DNA of 64,000 nt from Sphingomonas sp. (GCF_017745215.1 NZ_JAGHZV010000004.1:100931-164930), one strand, 5' to 3'; counted from the stretch's first letter, positions 24,511-34,023 are shown. Made by a program: numbers and translations. Notes: generated from the letters alone by a model not told the origin.

Positions 24511-25140
24511 ATGCCTGACCTCAAGCACGAGCGCCGCTACATGCGGCTCCACAAGGGCCCGATCGCCGGCGTCGACGAGGCCGGCCGGGGCCCGCTCGCC
24601 GGGCCGGTGGTCGCCGCCGCGGTGGTGCTCGACCCCAGGTGCATCCCCGAGGGGATCGACGATTCCAAGGCGCTGACCGCGCCGCGCCGCGAGAAGCTCT
24701 GCGCGCAATTGCTCGAGTGCGCGAAGGTCGGCATCGGCCTCGCGAGCGTCGAGGAGATCGACACGCTCAACATCCTCTGGGCGACGATGCTGGCGATGAC
24801 CCGCGCGGTCGAGGCGCTTGGCTTCGCGCCGGCGATGGTGCTCGTCGACGGCAACCGCTGCCCCGACTGGGACCATCGCAGCGCCGCGATCGTCGGCGGC
24901 GACGCGCTCAGCCTGTCGATCGCGGCGGCGTCGATCGTCGCCAAGCACCACCGCGACTGCCTGATGATCGAGCTCGACGCGCTCCATCCCGGCTATGGCT
25001 GGGCCTCGAACAAGGGCTATGCCGCCAGGGTCCACCAGGAAGCGCTGCGCACGCTGGGCCCCACGCCGCACCACCGGCGGAGCTTCGCGCCGGTGGCGCA
25101 GAGTGAGTTGAGGCTCTCCGCGTCGATTTTAACGGAATAG
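24511..25140 (+). CDS. rnhB: Ribonuclease HII
   Basis: 209 aa from the ATG at 24511, with GGAGGTG 10 nt upstream. Catalytic acidic residues: Asp22 and Glu23 in IAGVDEAGRGPLAGPVVAAAVVLD, Asp in MVLVDGNRCP, and Asp in the SIAAASIVAKHHRDCLMIELDALHPGYGWASNKGYA block. It hydrolyses RNA in RNA/DNA hybrids and incises at single ribonucleotides in DNA during ribonucleotide excision repair. In some alphaproteobacteria rnhB neighbours ccrM; here ccrM lies about 2.5 kb further on with a PEP-CTERM-like and a radical SAM gene in between. Confidence 0.95.
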   Translation: MPDLKHERRYMRLHKGPIAGVDEAGRGPLAGPVVAAAVVLDPRCIPEGIDDSKALTAPRREKLCAQLLECAKVGIGLASVEEIDTLNILWATMLAMTRAVEALGFAPAMVLVDGNRCPDWDHRSAAIVGGDALSLSIAAASIVAKHHRDCLMIELDALHPGYGWASNKGYAARVHQEALRTLGPTPHHRRSFAPVAQSELRLSASILTE

Positions 25141-25198
25141 ACTTCCCCGAATTTTCGCCCAAAGATCGCATTATCGATCGGATAGTCTGGAGGGGGCG

Positions 25199-25873
25199 AT
25201 GCTTCGAGCGGCGTTACTTATCATATTCGCCTGCATTAGCGCCACGAGTGCGGGCGCGACCACGCGCATTTCCATCACAAGAACAGCAGCGTGTACCGAG
25301 AGTCTGGGCTTCTGGGGCCTGAATGAATTGTTTACTGGTAGGCCGTTTGAGATTTGGTTTGATATTCCGTCGCACGTGGAAGCAGATAAATCCTATTTTG
25401 GTGGTGTCGCAAAGATAAAAATCAAAGATGTATATCTAATATATTTACCGACCAATGGATTTATCAATACAGAAATCGATACAGGATTATTCGTATATAT
25501 CCCATTGCGCGATGTTACGGTTGATACGTTGGACGTTGTTTATGATGTAGAACTAGGCGGTGTGGCGAGCATTTATTCTAACGTGATCGAGGGCGATGAT
25601 GATGTCTACGGAATTCACCCCATCCTACCCCCTTCGGGTGCGGCCGTTTCTTTTCGGCGCCTAACCTCTCAGCCGCATCCCTTGCATGCCGGTACCACGG
25701 GCTTGTATTTCTCACCCACTCAGTTGAGCATTTCCTCCGTCCCCGAGGCGTACACGTGGGCAATGATGCTGCTCGGGATGGCGTTTATCGGTGCCACGCT
25801 GCGTAAACGAGTTCAGCACGCCACCTCGACTTCGCGGCGGAATAGGGCGCGGGCCGAGGCGCTTGCAATGTAG
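25199..25873 (+). CDS. PEP-CTERM-like exported protein, AT-rich
   Basis: 224 aa. A Sec signal (MLRAALLIIFACISATSAGA) precedes a beta-rich middle without recognised family. The C-terminus has the tripartite sorting-type signal: VPEAYTW (181-187), hydrophobic AMMLLGMAFIGATL, then RKR. In sphingomonads this WAMMLLG form usually starts PEP, but here it is PEA. About 20 extra residues follow the basic cluster, longer than normal. The DNA is strikingly AT-rich (many TTT, AAA, ATA, TTA codons) against the GC-rich flanks, suggesting recent acquisition or relaxed selection. GGAGGGGG precedes the start. The expected processing enzyme would be an exosortase; none is in the window. Confidence 0.8.
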   Translation: MLRAALLIIFACISATSAGATTRISITRTAACTESLGFWGLNELFTGRPFEIWFDIPSHVEADKSYFGGVAKIKIKDVYLIYLPTNGFINTEIDTGLFVYIPLRDVTVDTLDVVYDVELGGVASIYSNVIEGDDDVYGIHPILPPSGAAVSFRRLTSQPHPLHAGTTGLYFSPTQLSISSVPEAYTWAMMLLGMAFIGATLRKRVQHATSTSRRNRARAEALAM

Positions 25874-25945
25874 GAATTCGGCTGCTTGGCTGGCGCGGCT
25901 GGACCCGTCCGGCCGCTCTTTGAACCAGGTGAAGTCCGGATGGCC

Positions 25946-25995
25946 GAATCCCGGCGACGGGTCGTGACTCTTGTGACTCTTCGGCCGGTCGACTC
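25946..25995. promoter_or_regulatory. Cluster of four GANTC methylation sites
   Basis: GAATC at 25946-25950 and GACTC at 25966, 25975 and 25991 fall within 50 bp between two convergent genes. GANTC is the CcrM target. No promoter is expected here, so significance is uncertain. Confidence 0.5.
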
Positions 25996-25998
25996 GCC

Positions 25999-27399
25999 TC
26001 ACCGCTCCGCGCGGATGAACTCGTCGAGGTCGCTCGGCCACACCAGAGGATCGCGCAGGCGCGGGTCGAGAGTGGCCTCGACGAAGGCGTCGTATTCGGG
26101 ATGGCCCGGTACGAACACCGCCTTGTCCTGATACTCCGCCTCGCTGAACGTCCCCCAGTTGGTCACGCGGCCGAAATAGACGCTCGAACAGCCCATCTCG
26201 CGCGCGAGATCGACCACGTCGCCCATCTCGCGGTAATTCTCCTTCTGCACCGTGAAGGTGAGCATGTAATCCTCGATCAGCCCCTCGGCCTTGAGCGTGC
26301 CCGCGAAGGTCATGTTCTCGAGCATCGTCTCCCAGCGCGCGCCGCGGCGGAGCAGCTCGTGGGTCGGTCCGGTCGCCGCGTCGACGCTGATCCGCAGCGA
26401 CTGGACGCGATTGTGGAGCGAAGGGAACGCCGCCCATTGGCGCGGGGTGAACAGCATCCCGTTGGTCATCACGATGAACTTGAGCTCGGGATAATCCTCG
26501 AGCGTGAGCTGCTCCATCAGCCGGCGGAAGTTCTTGCTCGCGAACGGATCGCCCGAGCCGGTGATGTAGACCGTCTTCGCATTCTTGAGCAGCGGCAGGA
26601 TCATGTGCTCCTGCAGCGCCTCGTAGCGGTCGCGCGTCGCGTCGTCGGCGGCGTAGCGCTCGGTGCGGCAGCTCGGGCACGAGAGGTTGCAGGTGCGGTC
26701 GTAGGAAAGGTTGATCGTCTCGGGCCCGCGCGGCATGCGCGTCTCGCGCGCCTTGATGATCTCGCCCCATTTGGAATCGGCCTCCAGCTCGGCGATCGGC
26801 TGGAGCTTGTTGCCCTGGATATAGGGGCAGGTGCGCTTGTTGCAGTAGCGGTAGGAGCCGTCGAGCATGCTCGCGCGGATCGCCTGCGCGGTCTCGCCGT
26901 TCCACATCGTCTCCCAATCGGCGACGTGCGGGTTACCGAGCGAGGCGGGCAGCCAGCTCGCGCAGCATTGGTGCGTGCTGCCGTCGAGCACGTCGAGCTG
27001 GCTGAACGGCGTGAGGCAGACCTTGCCCTGCAGCTGGTACTTCGGATTCCCGGGGTCGAGCTTGGCCTCGAGGTGGAACAGCGCGCCCTGGACGAGCAGC
27101 GACTGACTGAACTGGGCAGCGAGCGGCGAGAGGATCTCGAGCACTTCCGCAGTCTCGCCGTCGGCCGAGGCGCACATGCCGAGCAGCAGGCGCAGGCAGG
27201 TCTTGGTGAGATAGTTGGGCTCGTACGCCAGGCGCTGCTGGAGCGCGGGCACCAGCGCGGGATCGCGCGCGAGGCCGGGGATGACCTCCCACAGCTCGGG
27301 ATGGTCGAGCCCGTCGGACATCACGCTCAGCATCAAATTGACGACGTCGTCGGCGGTCGGCGCGGCGGCGGCCTCGGGCGCGGCGGCTTCGTGCATCAT
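25999..27399 (-). CDS. Radical SAM protein with N-terminal SPASM-like cysteine region
   Basis: 466 aa. Radical SAM cluster motif C-x3-C-x2-C (Cys237, 241, 244 in YDRTCNLSCPSCRTER), followed by ITGSGDPFASKNF (GxGxP-like), the IVMTNGMLF strand and ISVDAATGPTHELLRRGA. Before it (about 125-195) sits a Cys-rich block: Cys128, Cys145-146, Cys186 and Cys191. It includes GNPHVADWETMWNGETAQAIRASMLDG, which looks like a SPASM/auxiliary-cluster element (GN...WN...R...C..C). SPASM domains are normally C-terminal. Residues 1-120 are helical and unassigned. No peptide precursor is evident nearby. A TATAAT-like -10 lies at 27434-27439 on its strand. Substrate unknown. Confidence 0.85.
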   Translation of the reverse strand: MMHEAAAPEAAAAPTADDVVNLMLSVMSDGLDHPELWEVIPGLARDPALVPALQQRLAYEPNYLTKTCLRLLLGMCASADGETAEVLEILSPLAAQFSQSLLVQGALFHLEAKLDPGNPKYQLQGKVCLTPFSQLDVLDGSTHQCCASWLPASLGNPHVADWETMWNGETAQAIRASMLDGSYRYCNKRTCPYIQGNKLQPIAELEADSKWGEIIKARETRMPRGPETINLSYDRTCNLSCPSCRTERYAADDATRDRYEALQEHMILPLLKNAKTVYITGSGDPFASKNFRRLMEQLTLEDYPELKFIVMTNGMLFTPRQWAAFPSLHNRVQSLRISVDAATGPTHELLRRGARWETMLENMTFAGTLKAEGLIEDYMLTFTVQKENYREMGDVVDLAREMGCSSVYFGRVTNWGTFSEAEYQDKAVFVPGHPEYDAFVEATLDPRLRDPLVWPSDLDEFIRAER

Positions 27400-27482
27400 C
27401 GGGTTGCGGATCCTCGGGAAATGGTCTCAGCCCATTATAGGACGCCGGAAGCGCCCGGCGGGGCTCGCGATCCGGACCGGCT

Positions 27483-28792
<1,310 letters not shown>

Positions 28793-28806
28793 TTTTTCCA
28801 ACGCCT

Positions 28807-28834
28807 CGTCATCCCGCCGAAAGCCGGGAGGACG
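28807..28834. repeat. Partial REP-like element
   Basis: CGTCATCCCGCCGAAAGCCGGGAGGACG is a degenerate single arm of the dispersed repeat, in the 92-bp gap between ccrM and the M20 peptidase gene. Confidence 0.6.
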
Positions 28835-28884
28835 AAGAAGGCGTGGCGCTTGCGAGGGTCCGGCCCCAGGCCTAAGTCCTTCCG

Positions 28885-30300
28885 ATGACCGACTCCGCCC
28901 CCGCTCTCGCCTGGATCGAGGATCACCTCGACGACACCGTCGACCGCCTGTTCGCGCTGATGCGCGTGCCTTCGGTATCGACCGACCCGGCCTATGCCGC
29001 CGAATGCGTGCGCGCCGCGCAGCTGCTGTCCGATGAGCTGGTCGGCCTCGGCTTCACCGCCCGCGTCGCGCCGACGCCCGGCCATCCGATGGTCGTCGCG
29101 CACCATGACGGTCCCAGGGACGCGAAGGGCCCGCACATCCTCTTCTACGGCCATTACGACGTCCAGCCGGTCGATCCGCTCAACCTGTGGCGGCGCGATC
29201 CCTTCGATCCCGCGATCGAGACGCGCGCCGACGGCGCCAGGCAGATCACCGGCCGCGGCTCGTCCGACGACAAGGGCCAGCTGCGCACCTTCATCGAAGC
29301 GTGCCGCGCCTGGAAGGAGACGAGCGGCCAGCTTCCCTGCCGCGTCACCATGCTGCTCGAGGGCGAGGAGGAGTCGGGCTCGCAGAGCCTCGATCCGTTC
29401 CTCCACGACAATGCCGAGGAGCTGAAGGCCGACTTCGCGATGATCTGCGACACGCTGATGTGGGATACCGAGACGCCCGGCCTCACCATCGGCCTGCGCG
29501 GCAATGTCGCGGGCGAAGTGACCATCCATGCGGCGTCGCGCGACTTGCATTCGGGACTCTACGGCGGCCCGGCGCGCAACCCGATCCAGCTGCTCGCGAC
29601 GATCCTCGGCGAGATGAAGGACGCCGACGGCCGCGTGACGCTCGCCGGCTTCTACGACGGCGTGCCCGAAGTGACCGCCGATGTCCGCAAGTCGTGGGAT
29701 GCGCTCGGTTTCGACGACAAGGCGTTCCTCGGCGACGTGGGGCTCAGCGTGCCCGCGGGCGAGCAGGGCTATGACGTGCTCGAGCAGAGCTGGTCGCGGC
29801 CCACCGCCGAAGTCAACGGCATCTGGGGCGGCTATACCGGCGAGGGGTTCAAGACCGTGATCCCCGCCGAGGCGCACGCCAAGATCAGCTTCCGCCTCGT
29901 CGGCACGCAGGATCCGGACAAGGTCTGGGCGGCGTTCGAGGACCATGTCCGCACCCGCCTGCCCTCCGACTGCACCGCCGAGTTCAGCCTGCGCGGCCCC
30001 GGCAGCCCGGCGATCAGCCTGGCGAGCGACAGCCCCGAAGTCGCCGCAGCGCGCGCCGCGCTCGACGCCGAATGGGGCAAGTCGGCGCTGCTCGGCTGCG
30101 GCGGGTCGATCCCGGTGGTCAATTCGATTTCGCGCATCCTGGGGATGGACAGCGTGATGGTCGGCTTCGCGCTGCCCGACGACAACATCCACTCGCCCAA
30201 CGAGAAATACGATCTCAAGAGCTTCCACAAGGGGATGCGCTCCTGGGTGCGGATCCTCGCCGAAGTGGGCGCGATGGCGAAGGCGCCGGTTGCGGCGTGA
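28885..30300 (+). CDS. M20/M25/M40 family metallopeptidase (dipeptidase)
   Basis: 471 aa. Di-zinc site residues in order: His/Asp in FYGHYDVQPVD, bridging Asp in GRGSSDDKGQL, catalytic Glu pair in LLEGEEESGSQSL, Asp in MICDTLMWD, and the C-terminal His in DDNIHSPNEKYDL. The lid/dimer domain lies between (LRGNVAGEVTIHAASRDLHSGLYGG, GGYTGEGFKTVIPAEAHAKISFRLV). The size and DLHSGLYGG motif match the dipeptidase (PepV/carnosinase-like, CNDP) branch. No signal peptide, so a cytoplasmic peptidase degrading di- or small peptides is expected. It stands alone, 55 nt before the small lipoprotein gene. Confidence 0.92.
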   Translation: MTDSAPALAWIEDHLDDTVDRLFALMRVPSVSTDPAYAAECVRAAQLLSDELVGLGFTARVAPTPGHPMVVAHHDGPRDAKGPHILFYGHYDVQPVDPLNLWRRDPFDPAIETRADGARQITGRGSSDDKGQLRTFIEACRAWKETSGQLPCRVTMLLEGEEESGSQSLDPFLHDNAEELKADFAMICDTLMWDTETPGLTIGLRGNVAGEVTIHAASRDLHSGLYGGPARNPIQLLATILGEMKDADGRVTLAGFYDGVPEVTADVRKSWDALGFDDKAFLGDVGLSVPAGEQGYDVLEQSWSRPTAEVNGIWGGYTGEGFKTVIPAEAHAKISFRLVGTQDPDKVWAAFEDHVRTRLPSDCTAEFSLRGPGSPAISLASDSPEVAAARAALDAEWGKSALLGCGGSIPVVNSISRILGMDSVMVGFALPDDNIHSPNEKYDLKSFHKGMRSWVRILAEVGAMAKAPVAA

Positions 30301-30354
30301 GGCCTGTTGCGGTGCAGGGATTGCGGCTATCCTCCTCCGGCGAGGGAGGGCTGC

Positions 30355-30783
30355 ATGGCTGGACGCTGGATTGTCGGAATCCTGATCTTGGCGCTCGCCG
30401 GATGCGGCGGCGCGCCCGAAGGCAATAGCGCGATCCCGAAGGTCGAGACACCGACGCCCAGCCCGATCCCGCCGCTCGATGCGCCGCTCTCGACCTGGCT
30501 GGTCGACCATTGGGCCTATGGCGACGATTGCGCGAGCGACTTCGGCGTCACTTATGGCGCCGACGGCAAGGTGGAAGCCAACGGCGACTTCGGCAGCTGG
30601 CAGGCTGCGGGCAACGAGGTGACCGAAACGATCACCCAGCGGATGAGCCAGGAGGGCGAGGAAGGCGAGGACAGCGAGACGCTCGATCCGCCCGACGTCA
30701 TCCGCTACACCGTCGAGCGCGTCGACGGCGAGCATGCGCTGCTCCGTCGCGGCGACAAGAGTCAGCCGATAAGACGCTGTTGA
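30355..30783 (+). CDS. Small putative lipoprotein
   Basis: 142 aa from the ATG at 30355 (MAGRWIVGILILALAGCGGAP), preceded by GAGGGAGGG. The lipobox is LAGC (Cys17). A Pro/Thr-rich linker follows, then a small domain STWLVDHWAYGDDCASDFGVTYGADGKVEANGDFGSWQAAGNEVTETI...VERVDGEHALLRRGDKSQPIRRC with two further Cys. The pattern W...DDC.....Y..DG.....G..G.W...G resembles small secreted beta-sandwich proteins that report on a missing-residue or ligand, but no named family is recognised. Followed at 32 nt by pdeM. Confidence 0.8.
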   Translation: MAGRWIVGILILALAGCGGAPEGNSAIPKVETPTPSPIPPLDAPLSTWLVDHWAYGDDCASDFGVTYGADGKVEANGDFGSWQAAGNEVTETITQRMSQEGEEGEDSETLDPPDVIRYTVERVDGEHALLRRGDKSQPIRRC

Positions 30784-30814
30784 CCTGGAGCCTTCCCCCG
30801 CGCGATAGCGGGGC

Positions 30815-31477
30815 ATGGTTCCCCTTTCGTTCGCCGGCCACGATTTTCGCGCGCTCGCACAGGGCGCGCTCTACTGGCCGGCGCGGCGCGCGCTGCTCGT
30901 CGCCGATCTCCACTTCGAGAAGGCGAGCTGGTTCGCCGGGCACGGCCAGATGCTACCGCCCTATGATTCGCTGGCGACGCTGCACGCGGTCGAAGCGCTG
31001 ATCGCACGGACGGGCGCGGGCGAGCTCTGGTGCCTGGGCGACAGCTTCCACGATTCGCTGGGCTGCGAGCGGCTGCCCGAGGATGCGCGCGCTCTGCTCG
31101 AGCGACTGACGGCGCGCGTCGACTGGCATTGGATCACCGGCAACCATGACGAGGCGCTCGCCGATCCCTTCGGCGGGCGGATCGCCGAGGAGGCCGAGGT
31201 CGACGGGGTGATGCTGCGCCACGAAGCGGATCCCGCCGATGCGCGGCCCGAGCTATCGGGGCATTTCCACCCCAAGCTGCGCGTGAGCGTACGCGGGCGG
31301 CTGGTGTCGCGACGCTGCTTCGTCGCGACCGCGACCAAGCTGATCCTGCCGGCGTTCGGCGCGCTCACCGGTGGGCTCGACGCGCGCCACCGCGAGATCG
31401 TGCGGGCGGTGGGGCCGCGGGCGGAAGCGCTGGTGGCGCTGGAGGACCGGCTGCTCAGGTTCCCGCTGGCGGCGTAG
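30815..31477 (+). CDS. pdeM: Ligase-associated DNA damage response endonuclease PdeM-like
   Basis: 220 aa calcineurin-like metallophosphoesterase. All metal-site motifs are present: D-x-H in VADLHFEKASWFAGHGQMLPPYDS, GDSFHD (GDxxHD), GNHDEAL and GHFHPK. The ADLHFEKAS...LPPYDS...L segment is the hallmark of the PdeM/YkoX-like group that in many Gram-negatives is encoded with an ATP-dependent DNA ligase and an Lhr-type helicase. Those partner genes are absent from this window, so the assignment rests on sequence alone. A nucleic-acid phosphodiesterase role is expected from the family. Confidence 0.85.
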   Translation: MVPLSFAGHDFRALAQGALYWPARRALLVADLHFEKASWFAGHGQMLPPYDSLATLHAVEALIARTGAGELWCLGDSFHDSLGCERLPEDARALLERLTARVDWHWITGNHDEALADPFGGRIAEEAEVDGVMLRHEADPADARPELSGHFHPKLRVSVRGRLVSRRCFVATATKLILPAFGALTGGLDARHREIVRAVGPRAEALVALEDRLLRFPLAA

Positions 31478-31504
31478 AAGCAAACCCGATCAGGTTTGAT
31501 CAGC

Positions 31505-31532
31505 CGTCATCCCGGCTTCCGCCGGGATGACG
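31505..31532. repeat. Single-arm REP-like hairpin
   Basis: CGTCATCCCGGC and GCCGGGATGACG form a perfect 12-bp stem with a TTCC loop between the convergent pdeM and DUF2807 genes. It is a likely bidirectional terminator. Confidence 0.8.
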
Positions 31533-31555
31533 ATTCAGGGTGATCGAGTTCGAGT

Positions 31556-32257
31556 CTACCGCCGCTCCACGTTCGAATTGTCGCCGCAGCTGATCGGGCC
31601 CGTGCCCGAGAGGAAGCATTTGGGCTGGCCTTCGACGCGCACCGAACCCGTCGCCATCGCGGTCACCCGCGCGGTGAAGCGTGCGGCGTAGTGCCCGCCG
31701 CCAGTACTGTTCGAGCGCACCACCAGGTCGCCAGCGATGAGACCCGAAGCGTCGATGCTGCCGAAGCCGAGCGAATTGAAGTTCGCCTGCCCCGCCTTGC
31801 CGCTGACCAGGATCGAGCCGCCGCCGGTGAGCGAGCCCGAGAAGCTCTCGGCGTCGACATTGGCGATGCTGAGCGAGCCCGCGCCGTTCACCGTCGCCTC
31901 GACGCGCTGGCCCTTGAGCTCGGCAACATCGACCTTGCCGCCGCCGGTGATCAGCACCGATCGCAGCGATGGCGCGACGACCGTCACCTTGGGCAGCGTG
32001 ATCGCGTCGCGCGCGCGGACTTCCCAGCCGAGCGTGCCCGCGCTCACCACCAGCGTGGTGCCGTCGGTGCGCACCTGGACGCGGTCGAGCGCGTCGCGCG
32101 TCCCTTCGGCGTGCGCGTCGGGCGAGCTGCCGGGGACCACCGCCACTTCGAACGGCCCGTCGACGCGCAGCCGATCGAAGCCGCTGACGATGAAGCTGCG
32201 CTGGTCGCCCGCGGGCGCCGCGGCGAGGAGCAGGATCAGCGGCAGGAGGCGGCGCAT
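31556..32257 (-). CDS. DUF2807 (GIN domain) secreted protein
   Basis: 233 aa. A short signal peptide (MRRLLPLILLLAAAPAG) is followed by a DUF2807/GIN-type beta-helix: RSFIVSGFDRLRVDGPFEVAVVPGSSPDAHAEG, then repeating strands with G-S/G-A-G turns (LITGGGKVDVAELKGQRVEATVNGAGSLSIANVDAESFSGSLTGGGSILVSGKAGQ). The C-terminus has two Cys (PKCFLSGTGPISCGDN). These envelope proteins have no defined biochemical function. It is 46 nt downstream of a second DUF2807 gene and most likely co-transcribed. Confidence 0.87.
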   Translation of the reverse strand: MRRLLPLILLLAAAPAGDQRSFIVSGFDRLRVDGPFEVAVVPGSSPDAHAEGTRDALDRVQVRTDGTTLVVSAGTLGWEVRARDAITLPKVTVVAPSLRSVLITGGGKVDVAELKGQRVEATVNGAGSLSIANVDAESFSGSLTGGGSILVSGKAGQANFNSLGFGSIDASGLIAGDLVVRSNSTGGGHYAARFTARVTAMATGSVRVEGQPKCFLSGTGPISCGDNSNVERR

Positions 32258-32303
32258 GGTGCGGGTTTCGCACGCCTGCGCCGCCGATGCAAAAAACCCC
32301 GGC

Positions 32304-33020
32304 TCAGCGCCCGCAGTGCGCCTCGCCCGAGCCCATCGCGCTCACCTTGCAATGCGCGCTCGCACCCAGGTCGACGTCGCCCGAGCCGACGATCGAGACG
32401 TCGGCCTCGCCCTCGACATTGCCGTTGACGTTGCCCGAGCCCGCGACCGAAACGTTGGCGCTCGAGGTCTTGAGCCCGCGCGCGTCGATGTCGCCCGAGC
32501 CGGCGGTGTCGGCATGGAGGCTCTGCGCCGTGCCCGAGACCTTGATGTTGCCCGAGCCGGCGACCGACAGATCGACCTTGCCGCCCGCGAGGCCCGCGAC
32601 CTCGAGATTGCCCGAACCCGCGAGGTCGCCGGAGAAGTCGCCCTCGGCTCGATCGGCGGTGAGGTTGCCCGAGCCGGCGACGCTCGCCGAGGTGAGCTTG
32701 GGCATCGTCACGGTGATGCGCGCGTTGCCGCCGCTCCAGCTCCAGCTTTCCTTGCGGCCGATGCGCAGCGTGTCGCCGTCGACGCGGATGTCGAGCTTGT
32801 CGAGCAGCTTCGAATCGCCCTGCGCGGTCACCGAAAAGGCCTGGCCGGCCTTGACGATCACGTCGTCCGAACCGCGCACGTCGACGCCGGTGAAGCCGGT
32901 CGCGGCGTAGCTGCGCGTCGCGCCCGTGCCGCTGGGCGCGACTTCGGTGCCCTTGTGCTCCCAACTCGCATGGCACGCGCCGAGCGGCAGGGCGGCGGCG
33001 CAGATCAGCAGAAGGCGCAT
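32304..33020 (-). CDS. DUF2807 (GIN domain) lipoprotein
   Basis: 238 aa from the ATG at 33018-33020, with GGGAGA upstream. Lipoprotein signal MRLLLICAAALPLGACHAS with lipobox LGAC (Cys16). The GIN-type beta-helix starts at GFTGVDVRGSDDVIVKAGQAFSVTAQGDSKLLDKLDIRVDGDTLRIGRKE and contains at least seven AGSGN/AGSGD-type turns spaced about 19-20 residues, each one coil of the solenoid. It ends VDLGASAHCKVSAMGSGEAHCGR, with a Cys pair like its downstream paralogue. Probably an outer-membrane-anchored envelope protein. The tandem of a lipoprotein and a soluble form suggests they work together. Confidence 0.88.
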   Translation of the reverse strand: MRLLLICAAALPLGACHASWEHKGTEVAPSGTGATRSYAATGFTGVDVRGSDDVIVKAGQAFSVTAQGDSKLLDKLDIRVDGDTLRIGRKESWSWSGGNARITVTMPKLTSASVAGSGNLTADRAEGDFSGDLAGSGNLEVAGLAGGKVDLSVAGSGNIKVSGTAQSLHADTAGSGDIDARGLKTSSANVSVAGSGNVNGNVEGEADVSIVGSGDVDLGASAHCKVSAMGSGEAHCGR

Positions 33021-33113
33021 TCTCGGGTCTCCCTGTTCATGTGTATTGGATGAGCAATACACCCCTTGGCAGCGAATGAAAAGAGGCCCGGTGGAAGGGG
33101 GTTTTCTCACAGT

Positions 33114-33142
33114 CGTCATCCCCGCGAAAGTCGGGATGACGA
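33114..33142. repeat. Partial REP-like element
   Basis: TCGTCATCCC (33114-33123) and GGGATGACGA (33133-33142) flank CGCGAAAGT, a degenerate single-arm copy upstream of the DUF2807 pair and downstream of PhzF. Confidence 0.65.
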
Positions 33143-33150
33143 TTTGAAGG

Positions 33151-34023
33151 TTAAAGAAACTCCCCCGTCATCATCGCGACGCACGAGCCGCCGACGCGGC
33201 CGAGGATGCCTTCGGGCGTGCGCAGCGCTTCGATGTCGAGCAGGCTGAGCCGGCCCATCGTCTCGCCCTGGCGGACCGCGAAGCGCGCTTCGTCGCCGCC
33301 GAGGATCGAGAGCAGCAGCGCGGCGAGCGCGGCATTGGCGCTGCCCGTCGCCGGGTCCTCGACCACGCCGACCAGCGGCGCGAACATCCGCGCGTCGATC
33401 CGGTCGCCGTCGCGGGCGTAGAGGAACAGCTCGAAGCGCGGGCCATAGGCCCGGGTCGCGGCGCGGAAGCCGCTGAGCTCGGGGAGCGCGCGGGGCAGCG
33501 CCTCGGGCGTCACTTCGGCGAAGACGAAGCTCGCGCCGACGCTCGCGGCGATCGGCGGGTGCGTCGCGGTGACGACGTCCTCGGGCGCGAGGCCCGCACA
33601 GGCCGCGATCGTCGCAACGTCGACCGTCCGGCCGGTCGAGAGCGGCTGCGGCGCGGTGAGCATGCCGCCGGTCACTTCGCCGTCCGCGCCATGGGCCATC
33701 ACCACGCGCACCACGCCCGCGGGGACCTCGAGGCGGATCTCGCCGCCCTTCGCCTTGCCATGGCGCGCGAGCACCCAGGCGGTGCCGATGCTCGGATGGC
33801 CGGCGAAGGGCATTTCGTGCGCGGGGGTGAAGATCCGCACCTTCGCCGTGTTCGCCGGGTCCTCGGGGGCGAAGACGAAGGTGATCTCGCTCAGGTTGAA
33901 CTCGTTGCCGAGCGCCTGCATCTCGGCCTCGCCGATCCCCGCCGCGTCGGTGAACACCGCGAGCGGGTTGCCGCCGAAGCGGCGGTCGGTGAACACGTCG
34001 AGCGTCTCGAAACGATAGGGCAT
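33151..34023 (-). CDS. PhzF family isomerase
   Basis: 290 aa, the usual PhzF length. Diaminopimelate-epimerase-like fold motifs: ETLDVFTDRRFGGNPLAVF, the catalytic Glu region FNLSEITFVF, EMPFAGHPSIGTAWVLA, and the second-half DPATGSANAALAALLL. PhzF converts DHHA in phenazine synthesis, but most members, including YddE-like ones in genomes lacking phz genes, act on unknown small molecules. There are no phenazine genes here, so a metabolic isomerase of unknown substrate is the safe call. It appears monocistronic. Confidence 0.9.
   Translation of the reverse strand: MPYRFETLDVFTDRRFGGNPLAVFTDAAGIGEAEMQALGNEFNLSEITFVFAPEDPANTAKVRIFTPAHEMPFAGHPSIGTAWVLARHGKAKGGEIRLEVPAGVVRVVMAHGADGEVTGGMLTAPQPLSTGRTVDVATIAACAGLAPEDVVTATHPPIAASVGASFVFAEVTPEALPRALPELSGFRAATRAYGPRFELFLYARDGDRIDARMFAPLVGVVEDPATGSANAALAALLLSILGGDEARFAVRQGETMGRLSLLDIEALRTPEGILGRVGGSCVAMMTGEFL

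Noticed and set aside
30307..30354. N-terminal extension of the small lipoprotein
   Set aside because: The ATG at 30355 has GAGGGAGGG upstream and starts an intact lipoprotein signal that the extension would disrupt.
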